In this document: piece by piece, positions 17,995 to 26,900 of the stretch
How positions within the stretch are numbered: the stretch's first letter is position 1
How the letters are laid out: every line of letters starts with the position of its first letter
Assembly (NCBI GenBank): GCA_913058185.1
Contig: CAJXQX010000011.1
Span: forward strand, 1 to 64,000
DNA length: 64,000 nt
Direction of reading: 5' to 3'
Source: an uncultured Verrucomicrobiota bacterium
Lineage (GTDB): Bacteria; Verrucomicrobiota; Verrucomicrobiia; Opitutales; Opitutaceae
Notes under the pieces: generated by a model
Databases searched by the model: none
What the model saw: the letters and a program-made list of their open reading frames with translations, nothing else
What the model was told of the DNA's origin: nothing
Made by a program: the position numbers and the translations under genes

Positions 17995-18048
17995 ATACTC
18001 ATACTCATACTCATACTCGTTCCCGTTCCCGTTCTCGTTCTCGTTCGC
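17995..18048. repeat. Nine-unit hexanucleotide tandem array
   Basis: Nine uninterrupted hexamers: ATACTC four times, GTTCCC twice, GTTCTC twice, GTTCGC once. All have the form RTWCNC-like purine-T-x-C, so the array appears to have drifted from one unit. It lies in the 358-nt spacer between the divergent GGT and metX genes. The rest of that spacer (to 18282) shows a pyrimidine-rich metX leader without a purine-rich ribosome site; no SAM riboswitch consensus was recognised. Confidence 0.85.
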
Positions 18049-18282
18049 AACTGCAGCCAAACCCTACCTACCTTTCACAATTTTCCCGATGACAATAAAG
18101 AGAACAAAGCCACTCCGCCGTCGGCGCGCCCAGCGGTCACGCCCTAACCCCGAGCTCAGGTAGCGACCGACCGCCGGTCCGTTCTTCAAAACTCATCGCC
18201 CTTATTCTCGCGCAAAACACATCTGCGTAACTTCTTTCTTCTTACTTCGGCCTTCTTTCTTCTAACGTCTCTCCTCCAACCC

Positions 18283-19437
18283 ATGAACGACTCCGATCCC
18301 GACAGCATCGATGCCCTGCCCGCCGAACCCGGCGAGGTCGGACTCGTCGCGCCGGTTGACTACGTTTCGGATGAGCCGTTCACGTTCGAGTCGGGTCGCA
18401 CGATTCCTGGATTCACGTTGCGTTACGAAACCTACGGCCGCCTCAACGCGGCCGGGGACAACGCCATTCTAGTGTGCCACGCCCTTTCCGGCGATCATCA
18501 CTGCGCGGGTTTCCACAGCCTGTCTGACCGTAAGGTGGGTTGGTGGAACAACATCATCGGCCCCGGTAAGGCGCTCGATACTAACCGCTACTTCGTCCTA
18601 GGCTGCAATGTGCTCGGCGGCTGCCAAGGTTCGACCGGACCGCTCTCGGTCGACCCCGAGACCGGCCAACCCTACGGCATCAATTTCCCGATCGTCTCGA
18701 TCCGCGACATGGTGCGCACGCAGGAGCGTTGGTTACGCGCGATCGGCGTAACCCAGCTCGCCGGCGTCATTGGTGGCTCGATGGGTGGCATGCAAGTGCT
18801 CGAGTGGGGCATCACCTTCCCCGGCTTCGTGCGCAAGTTACTCGCCATGGCCACGACCGCTCGCGAGAGCGCCCAGGCCATCGCGTTCAACGAAGTTGGA
18901 CGTCAGGCCATTCTGCAAGACCCCGACTGGAACGAAGGCAACTATGCTTCCGGCGAAGGCCCTCGGGTAGGATTGGCCATCGCCCGCATGATGGCCCACA
19001 TCACTTATCTGAGCGATGCATCGATGGCGCGTAAATTTGGCCGCCGCACCGTCGCGAATTCAAAGGAGTCCACCGGCGCGTTCGACGTGCAATTCGAGGT
19101 GGAGAGCTATCTCCGTTATCAAGGCAAGAGCTTCACCAATCGCTTCGATGCCAACTCCTACCTCTACATCACGCGAGCGCTCGACCAGTTCGATCTCGCC
19201 GCGGGCCCCGGTTCGCTGGAAGCAGCGCTCCAACCGGTCACCGCAGATGCTTTGGTGGTGGGCTTCACCAGCGACTGGCTCTTCCCTCCCAATCAAAACC
19301 GCGCCATCGTCACGGCACTGTTGCGGGCCGGCAAACAAGCCAGCTATGCTGAGCTTACCACTGACCTCGGCCACGATTCCTTCCTGCTCGAATCCCCCGA
19401 ACTCTACGCCCTCGTCCGCGACTTCCTCGCCAGCTGA
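18283..19437 (+). CDS. metX: Homoserine O-acetyltransferase
   Basis: A 384-residue MetX of the alpha/beta-hydrolase fold, which transfers acetyl (or succinyl) from CoA to homoserine, the first committed step of methionine synthesis. The nucleophile Ser166 lies in GGSMGGMQVLEW; Asp331 (TSDWLFPP) and His364 (LGHDSFLLE) complete the triad. HALSGDHHCAGF and GCNVLGGCQGSTGP are family blocks. Length matches the family. It is followed by metW after a repeat-filled 250-nt spacer. Confidence 0.96.
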   Translation: MNDSDPDSIDALPAEPGEVGLVAPVDYVSDEPFTFESGRTIPGFTLRYETYGRLNAAGDNAILVCHALSGDHHCAGFHSLSDRKVGWWNNIIGPGKALDTNRYFVLGCNVLGGCQGSTGPLSVDPETGQPYGINFPIVSIRDMVRTQERWLRAIGVTQLAGVIGGSMGGMQVLEWGITFPGFVRKLLAMATTARESAQAIAFNEVGRQAILQDPDWNEGNYASGEGPRVGLAIARMMAHITYLSDASMARKFGRRTVANSKESTGAFDVQFEVESYLRYQGKSFTNRFDANSYLYITRALDQFDLAAGPGSLEAALQPVTADALVVGFTSDWLFPPNQNRAIVTALLRAGKQASYAELTTDLGHDSFLLESPELYALVRDFLAS

Positions 19438-19442
19438 ATTTG

Positions 19443-19616
19443 GCCCACGAAAAACACGAAATATCACGAAACCACTCCACTGCCGATATTCACAGGAGAG
19501 AGCAGAGAAAAGCAAAGCCCTCCATTTGTAACTTCTGATTCAGGTCTCCAATAACTCCGCTTCCTCCTGTAAAAAAATCCTGCCTCTCCGTCCGAATTTT
19601 CGTGTTTTTCGTGGGC
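19443..19616. repeat. Inverted repeat with CACGAAA units in metX-metW spacer
   Basis: Arms of 19 nt, GCCCACGAAAAACACGAAA at 19443-19461 and its exact complement at 19598-19616, enclose 136 nt. The left arm continues as degenerate tandem CACGAAA units. The element fills most of the spacer between metX and metW. Confidence 0.85.
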
Positions 19617-19658
19617 TCTTAAATTCCCTGCCTCTTCGCCTCCCTCTCAAATCCAAAA

Positions 19659-19679
19659 TCGTAATTCGTAATTCGTAAA
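19659..19679. repeat. TCGTAAT x3 array before metW start
   Basis: Three tandem copies of TCGTAAT end 9 nt before the metW ATG. Similar arrays end just upstream of two other start codons (23185 and 28528). Confidence 0.8.
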
Positions 19680-19688
19680 TCAGCTCTG

Positions 19689-20294
19689 ATGTCTCTCCGA
19701 TCCAACAAACGCACCGTCGACCTGCAGGTCATCACCGATTGGGTGACCCCGTCTTCCTGTGTGCTCGATCTGGGTTGTGGGCGCGGGGTATTACTCGAGG
19801 AACTCGCGCAGCAGAAGTCGATTCGGGGTATCGGCGTCGACCTGCATTTTGATAAGATCTCGGCCTGCGTGAAGCGCGGTCTAAGCGCCTACCAAAGTGA
19901 CATGATGGGATTCATGGCTGAATTCGATGACCACCATTTCGATCACGTAATTTGTTCGCGCACTTTGGAAGAGGTCGACCGACCCAACGAGGTGATTGCG
20001 GAGGCGCTACGCGTCGGCCGTAGCCTGACGGTCGGCTTCGCGAACTACGGCTATTGGAAAAACCGACTTGATTCCGTGTTGCATGGCCGCAAACCGCAGA
20101 ACGAAGTCCACCCCACGACGTGGCAGGAAAGTCGCCCCGCCAACCCGCTCACCATCGCCGACTTCGAGGCTTTTTGTGCCGACCAAGGCTATCAGATCAC
20201 GCGCCAGGTACACCTACGCGGCGACTGGAAAACACCCTGTTCCTTTGCCCGCAATCTCCGCGCCGGTTACGCGCTCTACGAACTCAGCCGTTGA
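19689..20294 (+). CDS. metW: Methionine biosynthesis protein MetW
   Basis: A 201-residue class I methyltransferase-like protein matching MetW: VLDLGCGRGVLLEELAQ at the SAM site, then YQSDMMGFMAEFDDHHFDHV, ICSRTLEEVDRPNEV and a tail FANYGYWKNRLDSVLHGR. MetW partners MetX in many bacteria that lack a separate route and is thought to support acetyl-homoserine formation. The metX-metW order supports the call. The spacer carries two repeat elements, so the pair may no longer be tightly coupled. Confidence 0.92.
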   Translation: MSLRSNKRTVDLQVITDWVTPSSCVLDLGCGRGVLLEELAQQKSIRGIGVDLHFDKISACVKRGLSAYQSDMMGFMAEFDDHHFDHVICSRTLEEVDRPNEVIAEALRVGRSLTVGFANYGYWKNRLDSVLHGRKPQNEVHPTTWQESRPANPLTIADFEAFCADQGYQITRQVHLRGDWKTPCSFARNLRAGYALYELSR

Positions 20295-20322
20295 GGCGAA
20301 TGAGCCAACACCGCGGCGACCG

Positions 20323-21102
20323 TTATCCGTCGCGCTCGTGGGAAAATAACCAGTCGTAAAACTCCGCCGTGGTGTAGACCAATCGGCGCACATTGTGTCC
20401 TTCTTCGGGATAGGTTTTGAGCTTCACCTGCTCGCCACCCGTTGCACGAATCGCCGCCACCATGCTTTCCGACCGATCCGGCGGGACGACCGTGTCTTTA
20501 CCTCCGACAAAAGCGTAGACCGGAACTTTCGCTAGGTTGGCCGCCCAAGCCTCCAACCGATCAGTGGTGTCTTTCGGTCCCCCCGGGCCGAGGCCGCCGG
20601 ACAAAGGAGCCACCGCCGCGAAGTGCTCGGGGGCGTTGCCGCCCCACATCCACGCGCCGTATCCGCCCATGCTGTTTCCGGTCAGATAAATTCTTTGCGC
20701 ATCGATTGACATTGTCGCTTTGAGGTGCGTGAGGAAAGCGTTGAGATCATCGAGCTGCCAACCCCCACGCGGTCCGGCACCCCCTCGGGCCACACATTGC
20801 GGCGCGACCAAATAACACGGCGTTTGTCCAAATCCCTGAATCCCACTCCACAGCGGATCGGTTTGCCCCACAATTTTCTTGATGTCCTTGCCAACCCCCC
20901 CCGCGCCATGCAGATAGATGACCAACGGAAGGTCGCCCAAAATTTCTCCGACGGGCTGATACGCCAAATATTCCGAATTTAATCGGAGCGCGTCTTTATG
21001 CGCGTTCGGAGAGATTTTGGCGATACGCGGTTCACCCTGCGCCGAGGCGTTGGCCAAGCATAGTAGGCCAATCAAAACACTTATCGAGGTTCGTAGAGGC
21101 AT
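20323..21102 (-). CDS. Exported alpha/beta-hydrolase (esterase/PHB depolymerase-like)
   Basis: A 259-residue hydrolase with an N-terminal signal peptide (MPLRTSISVLIGLLCLANAS). Motifs: oxyanion segment LVIYLHGAGGVGKD, nucleophile GNSMGGYGAWMWGG (G-x-S-x-G), acid in GGKDTVVPPDRS and His in EEGHNVRR. The pattern fits the secreted prolyl-oligopeptidase/feruloyl-esterase-like group (COG4099) common in plant and algal polysaccharide degraders. Substrate unknown. It converges on metW with a 28-nt gap and lies upstream of the AraC gene in the same orientation. Confidence 0.85.
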   Translation of the reverse strand: MPLRTSISVLIGLLCLANASAQGEPRIAKISPNAHKDALRLNSEYLAYQPVGEILGDLPLVIYLHGAGGVGKDIKKIVGQTDPLWSGIQGFGQTPCYLVAPQCVARGGAGPRGGWQLDDLNAFLTHLKATMSIDAQRIYLTGNSMGGYGAWMWGGNAPEHFAAVAPLSGGLGPGGPKDTTDRLEAWAANLAKVPVYAFVGGKDTVVPPDRSESMVAAIRATGGEQVKLKTYPEEGHNVRRLVYTTAEFYDWLFSHERDG

Positions 21103-21160
21103 ACCTCTAAAGAACCATGATCTCGCCCTTTTGAAAAGGGCATTCTCGGATCGTCCAGCC

Positions 21161-22045
21161 TCACCGACCGTGCTCCCGATACTTCGTCGGCGTCATGCCG
21201 GTGCAACGCATGAAGGCTCGGGAGAACACCTCCGCACTGCGGTAACCTACCTGGGGAGCGATGGCGTCGAGTTTATCATCGGAGGCGGCCAATAGATCCT
21301 GTGCCCGACGGACGCGTAGAAAAGTCACATGCTCCATCGGAGTGCGACCCAACTCATTCCGGCAGAGTCTCCGCAAATGTTCGGCACTCACAGAACACGC
21401 CGACGCCAGTGACGAAAGCTTCCAGTCCACCGTGAGGTCACTCGCGACCGTTTCCCACATTTCCGCAATGCGCGAACTGCTGCGCCAAGCACTTGATCGG
21501 CGCAATGCCAACCCATGCGCCAGCGCGACCCAATGACGGACCATGTCCGCATCACAATCGCCTTCCCACTCCGCGCGCAATCCTCGCAACACCCGACCAA
21601 AATCTTCCGCCCCTTGCTCCAGTCGCAAGGGAGACCCCGCCCCGACCAGTGGCTTCGTCCAGGGCGCCTCATCATATCGAATCCAGGCAATTTCCCACGG
21701 CTGATTTTGGGAGGCGACGGCGTGAAACGCATTGAGACCGCGCGGTGGAGCCAGACAGAGCGAACCCGCTGTCACCTTTTGCCAACGGCCTTCCAGCCAC
21801 ACCCGCCCCTCTCCCGCCAGCGTGGCTAGAAAGTAACTGCCCGACGGGGCCAATCGCACGCGGCGGTAAGGCGAAAAAACCGAATCGAGACCCAACCACG
21901 CGATATGACACGCCTTCAGCTCGGGGCACTGCCCGGCATCCAACGACCAACGCCGGGTGCGGGCGCCATCTATCGTGGTCTCTTGCCAGTCTTGGTTCAT
22001 GAATGGAGTCGGGGATATCATCGCCTGGGGCGAGAGGCCTTCCAT
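21161..22045 (-). CDS. AraC-family transcriptional regulator
   Basis: A 294-residue regulator with an N-terminal cupin-like sensor (about residues 30-160) and a C-terminal double helix-turn-helix (about 195-290). The second helix pair shows DAIAPQVGYRSAEVFSRAFM followed by CTGMTPTKYREHGR, the AraC signature. It is divergent from the TIM-barrel gene at 22177 across 131 nt, so it is the natural candidate regulator for the TIM-barrel/cupin/ThuA/Tm-1-like cluster, responding to an unknown small molecule. Confidence 0.9.
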   Translation of the reverse strand: MEGLSPQAMISPTPFMNQDWQETTIDGARTRRWSLDAGQCPELKACHIAWLGLDSVFSPYRRVRLAPSGSYFLATLAGEGRVWLEGRWQKVTAGSLCLAPPRGLNAFHAVASQNQPWEIAWIRYDEAPWTKPLVGAGSPLRLEQGAEDFGRVLRGLRAEWEGDCDADMVRHWVALAHGLALRRSSAWRSSSRIAEMWETVASDLTVDWKLSSLASACSVSAEHLRRLCRNELGRTPMEHVTFLRVRRAQDLLAASDDKLDAIAPQVGYRSAEVFSRAFMRCTGMTPTKYREHGR

Positions 22046-22176
22046 TGCAGGCTAAAACATCCACCTCGTCACGTGGAAATTCGTCGGTTGAATGTGGGAG
22101 ACTCGAGCTTCCCCTCGGCCAGGGTTGCCGTAGAGTGAGCAACCTCACTTTACCCCTAGCTTAACCCAGCCAGACT

Positions 22177-23061
22177 ATGCCCAACCCTTGGACCGGAACC
22201 GGAAATCCTTACACTCGCGAAGAAGTTCGCGAACGCCTGCAAGCCACGCTCGATAAAAACGACGCTATCATCGCCGCCGGCGCTGGCACCGGAATCAGCG
22301 CCAAGTTCATCGAAAAAGGCGGCGCCGATCTCATCATCATCTACAACAGCGGCCGCTTCCGCATGATGGGCCACGGTTCCACCGCCGGCATGATGGCCTA
22401 CGGCGACGCCAACGCTATCGCCATGGAGATTGGTGAATACGAAGTCCTACCCGTTGTAGAAGAATGCCCCGTCATCTGCGGCGTTCACGCCACCGACCCC
22501 CGCCGCCGCATGTGGCATTGGCTCGGCAAGGTGAAGGAAATGGGGTTCTCCGGCGTGAACAATTTCCCCACCCACACCATCGTCGATGGTCACTTTCGCG
22601 GCGTCCTCGAGGAAACCGGAATGAGCGTGAAGAAGGAATACGAGATGGTGAACCTCGCCCGCCGAATGGACCTCTTTTCCGTCGTCTACGTCGGCTCCCC
22701 CGAGGAAGCCATCGAAATGGCTAAGGCCGGTGCCGACGCCATCATAGCGCACGTCGGCACGACTGTCGGCGGCAGCATCGGCGTGAAGGATGCTCTCGTC
22801 AGCTGGGACCACACCATCAAGCGGACGCAGGACATCATCGATGCCGCCTCCACCGTGCGAGATGACATCTTCTTCCTCTGTCACGGCGGCCCGATTAATA
22901 CCCCGGCCGACGCCAGCCGCGTCCTCGCCGCGACGACCGCCCAAGGTTTCGTCGGAGCCAGCAGCCTCGAACGCATGGGCGTCGAACGCTCCCTCACCGA
23001 CCTCACCCGCGAATTCAAATCCCTCAACCCGAATGGGGAGTTTCGGAAAAGTAGCGAGTAG
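22177..23061 (+). CDS. TIM-barrel (PEP hydrolase-like) protein, Tm-1 C-terminal-type
   Basis: A 294-residue protein of the TIM-barrel/PEP-hydrolase-like family (PF09370). Barrel strands are recognisable: AIIAAGAGTGISAKFIEKGG, DLIIIYNSGRFRMMGHGS, CPVICGVHATDP, SVVYVGSPEEAIEMAKAG, and IIAHVGTTVGGSIGV. In plant Tm-1 this domain follows the Tm-1-like ATP-binding domain in one chain; here the partner is a separate gene at 28528. The reaction is not established. The last codons (SSE-stop) are supplied by a 35-nt dispersed repeat that begins at 23050, so the native C-terminus may have been changed. Confidence 0.85.
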   Translation: MPNPWTGTGNPYTREEVRERLQATLDKNDAIIAAGAGTGISAKFIEKGGADLIIIYNSGRFRMMGHGSTAGMMAYGDANAIAMEIGEYEVLPVVEECPVICGVHATDPRRRMWHWLGKVKEMGFSGVNNFPTHTIVDGHFRGVLEETGMSVKKEYEMVNLARRMDLFSVVYVGSPEEAIEMAKAGADAIIAHVGTTVGGSIGVKDALVSWDHTIKRTQDIIDAASTVRDDIFFLCHGGPINTPADASRVLAATTAQGFVGASSLERMGVERSLTDLTREFKSLNPNGEFRKSSE

Positions 23062-23084
23062 TGGGTAGCGAGCAGCGAGCATTC
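23050..23084 (+). repeat. 35-nt GTAGCGA-type repeat, copy 1 (overlaps stop codon)
   Basis: A degenerate tandem of TAGCGAG-like heptamers ending AGCATTC. It is 34/35 identical to 28279-28313. Here it spans the stop codon (TAG at 23059-23061) of the TIM-barrel gene and encodes its last three residues. Confidence 0.85.
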
Positions 23085-23161
23085 CGCCGCGCCTCCTCCC
23101 GCTTTCCCTGCCATTTCAGTTCTTTCTCTTTCTCCCAATCCTGCCTCCCCGCCAATCCGAA

Positions 23162-23178
23162 TTCGTAATTCGTAATTT
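23162..23178 (+). repeat. TTCGTAA tandem array before cupin start
   Basis: Two and a half TTCGTAA units end 6 nt before the ATG at 23185. Same family as 19659-19679 and 28500-28513. Confidence 0.75.
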
Positions 23179-23184
23179 CAAAGA

Positions 23185-23631
23185 ATGACAACTCCCGCCC
23201 GTTTCGTTCAAAACGCCGACGCCATTCGTGAAGCGAATGCGTGGGCAGACATGGAATGGCTTTGCCGCCCCGACATCGTTGCCGCCGACAAACTCCTATT
23301 GGTTCGCGTCACGATGCCTCCGCATCACTGCCACCCGTTTCACACCCACCCGCATCGCGAAGAAGTCATCTACGTCGTTTCCGGTCAGGCTGAACAATGG
23401 GTCGACCAAGATCACCGCAACCTCACCGCTGGTGACACCGCCCACATCCCCGCCGGCACCGTGCATGCGACCTACAACCCGCACGACGAACCCCTCGTTT
23501 TCCTCGCCATTCTTTCCCCCGCCAACCTCCCAGAAGATCAGGCCGCCGTGACTGATCCTCAAGACGTTTCCACCGAAGCTCCATGGTCCACTGTCCGCGC
23601 CAACCTCCCCCCGTGTAAGATCCGCGATTAG
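23185..23631 (+). CDS. Cupin-domain protein
   Basis: A 148-residue single-domain cupin. Motif 1 is visible as PHHCHPFHTHPHREEVIYVVSG (a His-rich metal site with the usual Glu) and motif 2 as GDTAHIPAGTVHATYNPHDE. Cupins of this size are metal-dependent isomerases, dioxygenases or sugar/keto-acid sensors; the reaction is unknown. It lies 123 nt after the TIM-barrel gene and before the giant ThuA protein, probably in one transcript. Confidence 0.85.
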   Translation: MTTPARFVQNADAIREANAWADMEWLCRPDIVAADKLLLVRVTMPPHHCHPFHTHPHREEVIYVVSGQAEQWVDQDHRNLTAGDTAHIPAGTVHATYNPHDEPLVFLAILSPANLPEDQAAVTDPQDVSTEAPWSTVRANLPPCKIRD

Positions 23632-23650
23632 CCCCCCCTTTTTTTCCATG

Positions 23651-23685
23651 TCCGCCATAGTCTCGCACAGCGAGACGACGGCGGA
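23651..23685. repeat. REP-like hairpin with conserved mismatches, copy 2
   Basis: TCCGCCATAGTCTCGC pairs with GCGAGACGACGGCGGA around a 3-nt loop (ACA). The stem keeps the same A-C and A-G mismatches as 14415-14445. It begins 19 nt after the cupin stop codon. Confidence 0.75.
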
Positions 23686-23778
23686 TCTTTCTCTTTCTTC
23701 TTTATCTTTTTCTTTCTCAGAGTGCCAACCCGCCTCCCCGCATGTCGGACATAAAAGCCGACCCACCTTTTACCCCCC

Positions 23779-23801
23779 ATGTCGGGCTTTACGCCCGACA
23801 T
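23779..23801. repeat. ATGTCGGGC hairpin
   Basis: A perfect 9-bp stem (ATGTCGGGC / GCCCGACAT) with a 5-nt loop, preceded at 23742 by a half-copy (ATGTCGGACATAAAAGCCGAC). It lies between the cupin and the ThuA-fusion gene. Confidence 0.65.
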
Positions 23802-23908
23802 CACCCTGCCCCTCTGTGCGACCTAATCCCATCCTCTCTCTTCCCAAACTCTGTGCTCTCTGTGCCCCCTCTGAGTCCCCTGTGACTTAGACTTAAAACC
23901 CTGCCTCT

Positions 23909-26900
23909 ATGAAACGTTACCTGAGCTTCGTAACCCTTCTCGTCCTTGCGTTCACCACCACGCTCTCCGCTGCCGACCCGCTCCGTGTCTTCGTCCGCTC
24001 CGGCGAAAAAACCCACGGTCCCGGCCAACACGACCATCCCCGTTTCCTCGCCGAGTGGGTGCCCCTCCTCAACGAGCGCGGAGCCACGGCAACCGGTGGC
24101 AACGAATTCCCTACCGTCGTCCAGCTCGCCCAAACCGATGTTCTCGTCCTCCACCGAGATCACGGCGGCGAAATCGCTCCGGCAGACCGCGTCAATCTCG
24201 AAGCCTACCTTTCCCGCGGCGGCGGCCTCGTAGTCATCCACGCCGGTGCCGTTTCCAAAGACCCCGATTGGTATAAGACGATCATCGGTGGCTCCTGGCG
24301 GCACGGCACAACCAAGTGGCTCGAAGCGCCCATGCACCTTTATTTCGCCGACCGTCACCACCCGATCACGACGAACGTTTCCAACTGGGCCATGGACGAT
24401 GAGATCTACTACGACATGGATCTCTCCGACGACATCCACGTTCTCGCCACCGCCTACACGCCGAAATCCCGCGACACGGGTGGAAAGGGCAACAAGGAGG
24501 CCCAAGCGCGCGCGGCCGAAGCCGTAGCCACCCAAAAAGCCGTTAACATCTACGATCATCAACCGCAGATCTGGACCTACGAAAAGACCCGCCCGAACGC
24601 CCATAAACCTTACCGCGCCTTCGTATCCATTCCTGGTCATCACTACGAGAATTTCAACCGCCCCAACTACCGGTCCGTCCTCCTCCGCGGCATCGCTTGG
24701 GCCGGTGGTCGCAACGACGTCGACGAACTCTGCATCCTTTCCGAGCTCGGGGATGCGCTCATCTATCCCGTCAACGGTCCGATCCATCCCACCAAGGCCG
24801 CTGCCAAACTCGAGGTCCATCCGGAGTTCGACATCTCGCTCGTCGCCTCCGAACCCCTAATCGAAAAGGTCATGAACATCACCTGGGACGAAAAGGGCCG
24901 TCTCTGGGTCTGCGAAACTCCCGAATATCCCAACGGACGCCGCATCTCCGAATCCGCAGTCTGGCAAGACTCCGGCACGCTCAAGCCAACTCAACCCAAT
25001 CGCCCCGCCGAAGACCGTATTTCTATCCTCACAGATACCGATGGTGACGGCATCATGGACACCAAGAAGGTCTTTGCTGATGACCTTGAACTGATCACGA
25101 GTTTCGTGCTCTACCGCAACGGTGCTATCGCCGCGACCTCTCCCGATATCTGGTTCCTCGAAGACACCACCGGCGATGGCACCGCCGACAAACGCACCAA
25201 GCTCTACACGGGGCTCGGAGTCCGCGACACGCATTCCCTCATCAACAACCTCCGCTGGGGTCACGACGGCTGGATCTACGCCACCCACGGCTACAGCACC
25301 GGGGACGTCACCTCTCCCGATGGCAAAACCGCATTCGGCCGCGACAGTTCCGGCGTCGTTCGTTTCAAACCCGACGGCTCCGCGTTCGAGCAATACAATA
25401 GCCGCAACGGCAACTCCTGGGGGCTTGATATCACCTGGAATGGTCAGGTCTTCTGGACCCAACCCACCAGCGGCACCGTCTTCTTCCATTCTGTAGTGCC
25501 TGAGTCAATACTCGCTCAAGGTAAGATCCCCGGCACCACCTCCTGGAAGGGAATGATCAGTGATCAACGCTCGTTCCCCGCCATGGAATGGACCGAGCAG
25601 GCCTACGTGCAAATCGACCAAGTCGGCCGCTTCACCGCCGCCGCTGGCACGGCCATCTACGAAGGCGGCACTTGGCCCGCCAAGTGGAACTACTCCTACT
25701 TCACCACCGAGCCTACGCTGAACATCATCCACCACCAATTTGTGAAGCCCGATGGCGTCACTTTTACGGTCGCCAAAGAAAAGGGCCGCGAAGAAACCGA
25801 ATTCATCCGCAGCACTGATCTCTGGTTCCGACCCATCGAAAATCGCGTCGGACCCGACGGTGCCCTATACCTCATCGACTTTTACAACCAAGCGGTGATT
25901 CACAACGACACGCGTGGACCCATCCACGGCCCCGCCAACGCCGCCCTACGGCCTGACCGCGATCACTACCATTCCCGCATCTGGCGGGTGAATCACAAGC
26001 AGGCCAAGACCCTGCCCGCCATCAACCTCGACCGCAACGATCTCGATGGCCTGCTCACCGCCATCAAGACGAGCCCTAATGCGCACATTAAAAAAACCGC
26101 CCTGCGACTCGCTCGGGAGAATCACAGCGGAGACGATCGTGTGGCGGCCGCAACGCCTATGATGGGTAGCCGCGCCATGGTAGAATATCACACCACGGCC
26201 AAAGCCGATACGGCCAACCGTCGGGCCGAAGTCTTGACCAACTACGCCTCCGCACGAGACGACTGGACTCGCTCGGCCATCATCGCCGCCGCCAGCGAAG
26301 ATCCCGTGACGTGGATCGCCGCCGCTCTGAATCGTCGTAACCCGAATGGCCTCCATTCCTTGGTCACCACTCTCGCCGAAAACGCTCCCGCCGAAACGGC
26401 CACTGTCCTGACTCTCGCCACATCGCGCTCGTCCAGCCCTTTGCGCGTCGAGCTCCTCAGTGGTCTGGCCGTCCACGGAGAAAATCTTCCGAAACTGAAT
26501 CGTAATATTGCCAACTCCCTGCGGGAACTCATCGGCGAACCCGACGTCAGCACCGCAGCGCTCTCCCTCGCTGCGGTTTGGGACAAGTCGGGACTGCTCA
26601 CTAAAACCATCACCCCTACCGCAAACCGACTGCTGGCCGAACTCGGATCGGCCGCGTGGTCCGATAGCCAACGCGCCGCGGCCGTCGCCGCTTTACTCGC
26701 CATCCCGCAAACGCGAGATGCGGCCCTAGTCAAAATCGGCGCCCTACTCACCGACCCAAAAATCTCCATCGCTGATCAAAAGGCCTTGCTCAATGCCGTC
26801 GGTCGCTTGTCCGATCCTGCCGTCAGCAAACTCCTCGTGGATACCTATGTGACCACCCAATCCGCGCCCGTTTTTGAGGAAATCATTAAACGAGAAGAGT

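Noticed and set aside
17995-18048. CRISPR array
   Set aside because: The units are 6 nt with no spacers and there are no cas genes in the window.
18049-18282. SAM riboswitch upstream of metX
   Set aside because: No SAM-I, SAM-II or related consensus could be found; the leader is pyrimidine-rich with no clear conserved core.
23801-24820. 339-residue minus-strand ORF opposite the start of the ThuA-fusion gene
   Set aside because: GC-rich antisense frame; the opposite strand has a recognised domain order and signal peptide.
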